DNA from: an uncultured Eubacteriales bacterium
Lineage (GTDB): Bacteria > Bacillota > Clostridia > Oscillospirales > Acutalibacteraceae
NCBI GenBank assembly: GCA_900317215.1
Contig: ONFW01000245.1
Coordinates: 1-11,507 of the forward strand
Direction of reading: 5' to 3'
Length of the DNA stretch: 11,507 bases
The stretch's first letter is position 1; each line of letters starts with the position of its first letter. Made by a program: the position numbers and the translations under genes. Below, piece after piece: positions 6,870 to 11,507 of this stretch. Under the pieces are notes generated by a model. It worked only from the letters and a program-made list of their open reading frames with translations, had not been told where the DNA came from and searched no databases.

Positions 6870-6874
6870 TATTC
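6846..6874 (-). promoter_or_regulatory. Candidate sigma-E-type sporulation promoter of spoIIM
   Basis: On the minus strand GAATAAT (6874-6868) and CATACGAT (6853-6846) are separated by 14 bases. The B. subtilis sigma-E pattern is roughly an ATATT-like -35 and CATACA-T -10 with 13-15 bases between. The -10 matches well (one base differs) and the -35 partly. It begins six bases after the metH stop, and the predicted start near 6838 lies about 26 bases before the spoIIM ATG. SpoIIM is a sigma-E gene in B. subtilis. Confidence 0.45.
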
Positions 6875-6879
6875 CGCAG

Positions 6880-9267
6880 TCAGCCTCCGGAATAGAAGCT
6901 TTCGGCATAGCGCACGCTGTCCATTGCGTCTGCGCCGTAAAAGTCGGCGCCGATCATATCGGCGTATTCCTGATTGAGTACAGCTCCTCCGACCATAGTC
7001 TTTATACTCCTGTCGGTCTTATTGAGGAGAGCTATAGTATCAGCCATAGCCGGAACTGTAGTTGTCATCAGCGCACTGAGTCCCACAAGCTTACAGTTAT
7101 GCTCAAGCGCACATTCGACTATCCTTTCGGGAGGAACGTCCCTGCCGAGATCATATACCGTAAAGCCGTAGCTTTCCATGAGAACCTTTACTATATTCTT
7201 GCCTATATCATGTATATCGCCCATTACCGTTGCAAGGACTATCGCCTTGCTCTTGTCGGTCTTATCGGCGGGTATCCTCTTCTTCACCTGCTCAAAGGCT
7301 GCCGATGCAGCCTCGGCGCTCATCAATAGCTGTGGAAGATAAGCTTTCTTTTTTTCAAACGCCTCTCCTATTTCATTGAGCGCAGGCACTATATGCTCAT
7401 TTATCACATCAAGAGGCGCGGTATTCTTCAAAAGCTCCTCCGAAAAGCCTGCTGCAGCGTCCTTCATGCCCTTGATGATCGAGGTTCTGAGGTCGTTCAC
7501 GGCAATACTTGTCTGCCTGCCCTGTGCCGTGTTTTGCTGTACAGCCGGCGCGGAGATAAGAGCCGAGGCATAGTTTATATAGTCCGCACAGCCTGCGTCA
7601 AGACAGCTAAGCGCCCTGTACGCATAGAAGGTGCTCATCATCGCAGTTGAAAATGGATTCATTATGGCGCAGTTCAATCCGCAGGAAAGAGCGTTAGCAT
7701 AGAAGGTCGAGGTCACAAGCTCTCTTTGCGGAAGCCCGAAGGAGATATTTGATATTCCCAGACTTGTTTTTACTCCCAGAGCCCTGAGCCGCCTTACAGA
7801 TTCAAGAGTCACAACAGCGCTCTCGGGATTTGAGGAAACAGTCAGCGCTAAAGGGTCAACTATGATATCCTTTTTCTTTATCCCGTACTCAGCCGCCCTT
7901 GAGATTATTTTTTCGGCTATCCTCACTCTGTCTGCGGCATTATCGGGTATACCCTTTTCATCGATCGTAAGGGCTATCAGTCCTCCGCCGTATTTCTGCA
8001 CTATCGGAAGAACAGCATCAAGGCTTTTCTCAGTGCCGTTCACAGAGTTTATCAGCGGCTTTCCGTTATATGCTCTCACAGCAGCGGAAAGCGTATCCGC
8101 CGAGGTGGAATCTATCTGCAAAGGAAGATCGGTCACCGCCTGTATCGAGGTGACACAACGGAGCATCATTTCCGTCTCGTCAATTTCAGGCAGACCAACG
8201 TTAACATCAAGTATATGCGCCCCCGCCTCAGCCTGCTTTATCGCTTCATTGAGGATATAATTCAGATCCCCGCTTCTCAGGGCCTCCTTGAGTCTGGATT
8301 TACCGGTAGGATTGATCCTCTCTCCTATCAGAACAGGATCGTCGGCTATAACAACGGCGTGTGTATAGGACGAAACCATTGTAATATCCTTTTCATCCGG
8401 ACATGAATACGGAAGATCCTTGGTTTTTTCTATCATTTTTCTGATATACTCGGGTGTTGTTCCGCAGCAGCCACCCAAAACGGTCGCTCCGCTCTTTGCA
8501 AGCTCAACCATTTGCCCGGAAAATTCCTCAGCATTTACGGTAAACACGGTTTTTCCGTCTCTCACCTCGGGCAGACCGGCATTCGGATTCACTATTATCG
8601 GCGTGGAGGAATACCTGCTGAACTGACCGATTATACCAAGCATCTTGTCAGGACCGAGGGAACAGTTCATTCCTATAGCGTCAGCTCCCAGAGCCTCTAA
8701 CATAGCGATCATAGCGGCAGGATCGGCTCCTGTCATAAGCTTTCCCGAGGCGTCATATACATTCGTGACAAAAACAGGAAGCTCACAATTTTCCTTTACT
8801 GCAAGCACCGCAGCCTTTGTTTCAAGGCTGTCGTTCATAGTCTCAACAAGCACAAGGTCGGCGCCGCATCCGGCGGCAGCCTTGACGTTGTCGGCATAGA
8901 TCGATACAGCTTCTTCAAAGGAGAGATCTCCCAACGGCTCTAAAAGCCTGCCTGTCGGTCCCATGTCAAAGGCGACAAAGGCGTTTTCTCTCCCCTTGAC
9001 AGCCTCTCTTGCACAGGCGATACCGGCAGAGATCAGCTCACGGTAATTTGTGAATTTTTCCCTGTTGATACCAAAGGTATTCGTCTTTATGATATTGCAG
9101 CCTGCAACAAGATATGCCTTATGAAGCGCCGTTATCTTATCAGGCTGCTCTATATTCCACAGCTCGGGTGATCTTCCGGCAGGCAGACCCATGCCCTGAA
9201 GGACAGTGCCGGTTCCACCGTCAAAATACACTCTCTGCTTTTTTATCAGTTCATTTATATCTTTCAT
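6880..9267 (-). CDS. metH: Cobalamin-dependent methionine synthase, lacking the reactivation domain
   Basis: A 795-residue cytoplasmic enzyme that moves a methyl group from methyltetrahydrofolate through cobalamin to homocysteine, forming methionine. Residues about 1-290 are the homocysteine domain with zinc ligands C202 (MNCSLGP) and C267-C268 (GGCCGT). Residues about 305-560 are the pterin-binding domain (LIGERINPTGK at 313-323, DVNVG at 354-358, QIDST at 384-388). Residues about 590-665 are the cobalamin cap and 674-795 the cobalamin fold, with GDIHDIGKN (683-691), H686 being the lower cobalt ligand. The protein ends there: the C-terminal AdoMet activation domain of E. coli MetH (about 1,200 residues) is absent and is encoded by the next gene upstream. 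The ATG at 9267 has GAGGAAG before it and lies 13 bases after that gene's stop, so the two are co-transcribed. Confidence 0.95.
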   Translation of the reverse strand: MKDINELIKKQRVYFDGGTGTVLQGMGLPAGRSPELWNIEQPDKITALHKAYLVAGCNIIKTNTFGINREKFTNYRELISAGIACAREAVKGRENAFVAFDMGPTGRLLEPLGDLSFEEAVSIYADNVKAAAGCGADLVLVETMNDSLETKAAVLAVKENCELPVFVTNVYDASGKLMTGADPAAMIAMLEALGADAIGMNCSLGPDKMLGIIGQFSRYSSTPIIVNPNAGLPEVRDGKTVFTVNAEEFSGQMVELAKSGATVLGGCCGTTPEYIRKMIEKTKDLPYSCPDEKDITMVSSYTHAVVIADDPVLIGERINPTGKSRLKEALRSGDLNYILNEAIKQAEAGAHILDVNVGLPEIDETEMMLRCVTSIQAVTDLPLQIDSTSADTLSAAVRAYNGKPLINSVNGTEKSLDAVLPIVQKYGGGLIALTIDEKGIPDNAADRVRIAEKIISRAAEYGIKKKDIIVDPLALTVSSNPESAVVTLESVRRLRALGVKTSLGISNISFGLPQRELVTSTFYANALSCGLNCAIMNPFSTAMMSTFYAYRALSCLDAGCADYINYASALISAPAVQQNTAQGRQTSIAVNDLRTSIIKGMKDAAAGFSEELLKNTAPLDVINEHIVPALNEIGEAFEKKKAYLPQLLMSAEAASAAFEQVKKRIPADKTDKSKAIVLATVMGDIHDIGKNIVKVLMESYGFTVYDLGRDVPPERIVECALEHNCKLVGLSALMTTTVPAMADTIALLNKTDRSIKTMVGGAVLNQEYADMIGADFYGADAMDSVRYAESFYSGG

Positions 9268-9280
9268 CTGACTTCCTCTT

Positions 9281-9880
9281 TTATCTGTTTCCTTTGATGC
9301 CCATTATTGCCGTGATCGACTTTACAGGCGTCATCAGATAAGCGCTGTTCAGCGTTATCCCAAGGCTGTTTGCAGCGTCAAGCCTTTCAAGAAGCGGTCT
9401 TTGAAAGGTGATCGAAAGATCTCCGAAGCCCGGACTGAATCTCGGCACACAGTATACGTCCTGTGTGAGTATTCCGCAGACGTAGTCGCAAAAGCTTTCC
9501 GCCGCAGCAGAAGAAAGAGCGTCCGTGATAAAATGCTCCGCCTGCGATACGATATTCAGTCTTGCAAGCAGTCTGTCAACGGAAATGCCTGTTGTGAGAG
9601 CCATTACATAAGCCTCACTGCAGCCTGCAAGATTTTTGTAAAGCTTGCTGCTGGGTATTCTCATAAAACCGAAATCACAGACATTTTCTTCTGAAAGCTC
9701 CACAGGTGTGCGGATACAGGCACATTTATAGCGTATCACCGAAAGCAGTCTTTTTTTACATTCCTCGATCTGCGGGCTTGTATAGCCTCTTGATGTGTGG
9801 AGCCTGAGTGCAAGCTCATTTCCGTCTATCTCAACATCGTCCGATCCGGCTGTTATTATTCTGACATCCCTGTTTATCAT
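9281..9880 (-). CDS. Stand-alone methionine synthase activation-domain protein
   Basis: A 199-residue protein equal to the C-terminal AdoMet-binding reactivation domain of MetH (Met_synt_B12 family). It should reductively re-methylate cob(II)alamin in the partner enzyme using AdoMet. The signature RFSPGFGD (147-154), corresponding to the family's R-x-x-x-G-Y/F-G-D AdoMet site, is present, as is the C-terminal SAYLMTPVKSITAIMGI (179-195). Helix-rich middle segments (88-140) match the family layout. Separate activation proteins next to a short MetH are known, for example TM0269 of Thermotoga maritima. It is the first gene of the pair, with GGAG nine bases before the ATG at 9880 and a near-consensus promoter just upstream. 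No electron donor gene (flavodoxin or ferredoxin) is nearby. Confidence 0.9.
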   Translation of the reverse strand: MINRDVRIITAGSDDVEIDGNELALRLHTSRGYTSPQIEECKKRLLSVIRYKCACIRTPVELSEENVCDFGFMRIPSSKLYKNLAGCSEAYVMALTTGISVDRLLARLNIVSQAEHFITDALSSAAAESFCDYVCGILTQDVYCVPRFSPGFGDLSITFQRPLLERLDAANSLGITLNSAYLMTPVKSITAIMGIKGNR

Positions 9881-9935
9881 CAGTTTTCTCTCCGGTTCTC
9901 CTGTCAGTACGGCTCAGAGCCGCTCAATAATATTT

Positions 9936-9964
9936 ATTATAACACAAATGATCGTCCATTGCAA
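9936..9964 (-). promoter_or_regulatory. Promoter of the methionine synthase operon
   Basis: On the minus strand TTGCAA (9964-9959) and TATAAT (9941-9936) are separated by 17 bases. TGT directly before TATAAT makes an extended -10 (TGTTATAAT). Transcription should start near 9929, giving a leader of about 49 bases. That is too short for a cobalamin, SAM or T-box leader, and none is recognisable. A small hairpin (9910-9922) is the only structure in the leader. Confidence 0.7.
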
Positions 9965-9966
9965 CA

Positions 9967-10012
9967 AAAGTACAGGCCCCGCATGAAATATTTCATGCAG
10001 AGCCTGTGCTTT
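9967..10012 (-). terminator. Strong terminator hairpin after the surface repeat protein
   Basis: A long inverted repeat starts 38 bases after the stop: outer arms CACAGGC-like/GCCTGT (9972-9977 with 10002-10007), a 3-by-3 internal loop, and a perfect 18-base palindrome GCATGAAATATTTCATGC (9981-9998). AAAG and CTTT flank it. On the minus strand it is followed by CTTTTGTTG, a moderate uridine tract. It separates the surface gene from the methionine operon, whose -35 box begins three bases beyond. Confidence 0.75.
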
Positions 10013-10049
10013 ATGGATAATTACGGAATGTATACTTTGTTTGTACCTC

Positions 10050-11507
10050 TTACTTAACTGTAAGCGTGAAGAACTTAGACTTGACTGTGCCTGCCTTATC
10101 CTTTACTCTTACACGGATATCATAGGTCGTTCTTGCTCCGGGAGTGATCTGGATAGAGGTATCGCTGCTGAAGCTCTGAACAACGCTGTAGTTATCCTTT
10201 GATGCCTTCTTATAGGCTATCTCGTAGGTATAGGAGGCCTTGCCGCCTGTAGCTGCACACTTGACTGTTACACTTGAGCCAAAGGTGATTGAGGTTTTGC
10301 TGATAGTTGACTTGTTCGTCAGTGCAGCAGGCTTTGTGACCTTAAGTGTGAAGGTCTTGACTACCACCTTGCCTGCCTTATCCTTAACCTTGATAAGTAC
10401 CGTGTAGGTGCCTGCTGTTGTGGGCTTGAACGCCATCTTGTTGTAGGTGCTGTAGCCTCTGAGAAGCTTATAGGCTGAGCCTGTGGTAGTGTTCTTGTAG
10501 GAGGCTGCATACTGATATGGAGCCGTTCCGCCGGTTGCCGCACAGTTGAGCATGATCGACTTTCCGAGCGTTATGCTTGTTGCGGAGAGCGTTGACTTGT
10601 TTGCAAGAGCAGCAGTAACGGTGACCTTGAAGTCCTTGCTCACTACCTTGCCGGCAGCATCCTTGACCTTGATGCGGAGATTGTAAACACCTGTTGAAGC
10701 AGGCTTAGCATACATCGTTCTTGTGGTGCTTGCCGCTCTGAACTCGGTGTACTTTGTTGCAGTAGATTTCTTCATGTAGCCTGCATACTTATAGGGCGAC
10801 TTTCCGCCTGTTGCTGTAGCAGTTACCTTAACAGAGCTTCCGAGTGTAATCTTGGTTGCAGAAATGGTGGTCTTGTTTGCAAGAGGAGCTGTGACATAGA
10901 TGTTGAAGTTCTTGACAACGATCTTGCCGGAAGCGTCCTTTACCTTTGTGCGGAGGTTCCATGTGCCTGCTGAAGCGGGCTTGAAGGTGAATGTCTTTGT
11001 TGTGGTGAAGTCCTTGAGAGTTGTGTAATACTGTGATGTGGACTTTTTGTAGTAGGCTGCATACTTATAGGGATATTTGCCGCCTGTTGCAGCGTTTGTG
11101 ATCGTGACTGAATTACCGAGGGTTATTGATGTTGCAGAGACCTTGGTCGAGCTTGTAAGAGGACCGGGATTGACTGTGATAGTGAAGGTCTTGGAGATGA
11201 CTGTACCGACATTATCCTTTACTCTTACAAGGAGAGTGTACTTGCCTGAATGTGCAGGCTTGAAGGTCATTGTTCTTGTCGAGCTGTAGCCGCGGATCGC
11301 GGTATAGCTTGAAGCAGTGGAATGCTTGTACCATGATGCGTACTGATAGGGTGAGGTTCCGCCTGCCGCCGTACCTGTTATCGTAATGCTCTTTCCGAGG
11401 GTAGTGGTAGTTGCGGAAACGGTCGACTTGTTTGTAAGAACTCCCTTTGTTACATATACGTTGAAGCTCTTGATAGCTGTTGTACCCTTGCTGTCCTTTA
11501 CATAAGC
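10050..11507 (-). CDS. Surface protein of tandem about 92-residue beta-sandwich-like repeats, C-terminal part
   Basis: The frame is open from the right edge to a TAA at 10050, giving 485 residues; the start and N-terminal part are outside. The whole visible part is five full repeats and the end of a sixth, each with the plan L-T/A-N-K-S-T-S-A-T-x-I-T-L-G-x-S, then ATGG-x-x-PYxYA, YKK-S/T, a central aromatic strand, F-K-P-A-x-A-G-x-Y, and V-K-D-x-x-G-x-V-x-x-K-x-F-x-x-x-V-T. This looks like an immunoglobulin-like or triple-tyrosine-type extracellular module, rich in Thr, Ser and Lys, low in Cys. Such repeats occur in large secreted proteins of Ruminococcus-type bacteria. The protein ends right after the last repeat, without LPXTG, dockerin or membrane anchor, so targeting and any catalytic domain must lie upstream. 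Function unknown; adhesion or spacer role is a guess. Confidence 0.8.
   Translation of the reverse strand, partial: AYVKDSKGTTAIKSFNVYVTKGVLTNKSTVSATTTTLGKSITITGTAAGGTSPYQYASWYKHSTASSYTAIRGYSSTRTMTFKPAHSGKYTLLVRVKDNVGTVISKTFTITVNPGPLTSSTKVSATSITLGNSVTITNAATGGKYPYKYAAYYKKSTSQYYTTLKDFTTTKTFTFKPASAGTWNLRTKVKDASGKIVVKNFNIYVTAPLANKTTISATKITLGSSVKVTATATGGKSPYKYAGYMKKSTATKYTEFRAASTTRTMYAKPASTGVYNLRIKVKDAAGKVVSKDFKVTVTAALANKSTLSATSITLGKSIMLNCAATGGTAPYQYAASYKNTTTGSAYKLLRGYSTYNKMAFKPTTAGTYTVLIKVKDKAGKVVVKTFTLKVTKPAALTNKSTISKTSITFGSSVTVKCAATGGKASYTYEIAYKKASKDNYSVVQSFSSDTSIQITPGARTTYDIRVRVKDKAGTVKSKFFTLTVK
10053..11438 (-). repeat. Five tandem protein-coding repeats of 90-95 codons
   Basis: Units in order of translation: 11160-11438 (93 codons), 10884-11159 (92), 10608-10883 (92), 10323-10607 (95) and 10053-10322 (90). 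The end of another unit lies at 11439-11507. All keep the L-G-x-S, GG-x-x-x-Y-x-Y and V-K-D motifs but differ at about half of the other residues, so they are diverged duplications rather than recent copies. The last unit is the most degenerate: it has TFGSS instead of TLGxS and ITPGARTTY instead of FKPAxAGxY. Confidence 0.85.

Noticed and set aside
9910..9922. Small hairpin CGGCTC-x-GAGCCG in the methionine operon leader
   Set aside because: Five to six pairs with a tiny loop and no uridine tract or competing structure. There is no reason to call it a riboswitch or attenuator.
10053..11507. Regular repeats considered as a CRISPR array
   Set aside because: The period is about 276 bases, the copies are diverged, and all lie in one open frame with conserved protein motifs.

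Overview
The window looks like a chromosomal segment of an anaerobic, probably spore-forming Firmicute of class Clostridia, most likely a gut or rumen Ruminococcus or close Oscillospiraceae relative. The evidence is moderate GC, strong GGAGG-type ribosome sites, a fermentative bifunctional AdhE, SpoIIM- and YqfD-like sporulation proteins, a methionine synthase split in the way seen in anaerobes, and a surface protein of about 92-residue repeats of a kind I associate with Ruminococcus. The taxon is inferred from protein resemblance, not from a marker gene.

Layout. The 3' end of a yqfD-like gene (1-478, +) runs head-on into a minus-strand group. Everything from 456 to the right edge is on the minus strand, so transcription there runs right to left. 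In transcription order: a surface repeat protein (10050 to beyond 11507) ending at a strong hairpin; a stand-alone methionine synthase reactivation protein (9281-9880) and the methionine synthase catalytic protein (6880-9267), sharing one near-consensus promoter; a spoIIM-like gene (6186-6812) and a YesL-like membrane protein (5229-6149), probably co-transcribed; a 246-base AT-rich intergenic region with a consensus promoter and a Rex-like operator; adhE (2355-4982); a hairpin terminator or attenuator; a PflX-type radical SAM protein (1410-2285) and a YitT-family membrane protein (456-1391).

How the genes work together. The two methionine genes together supply cobalamin-dependent homocysteine methylation: the large protein has the homocysteine, folate and cobalamin domains, and the small one the domain that reactivates the cofactor with AdoMet. 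AdhE turns acetyl-CoA into ethanol and regenerates NAD+; an operator matching the NADH-sensing repressor Rex overlaps its -35 box, which fits. The spoIIM-like gene has a candidate sigma-E promoter just after the metH stop. That promoter lies so that read-through RNA from metH could fold over the spoIIM ribosome site, while RNA started at the promoter could not.

I see no phage, transposon, CRISPR, toxin-antitoxin or defence genes. The most interesting signals are regulatory: the spoIIM start region and the adhE promoter/operator. No clearly new multi-gene system is visible.
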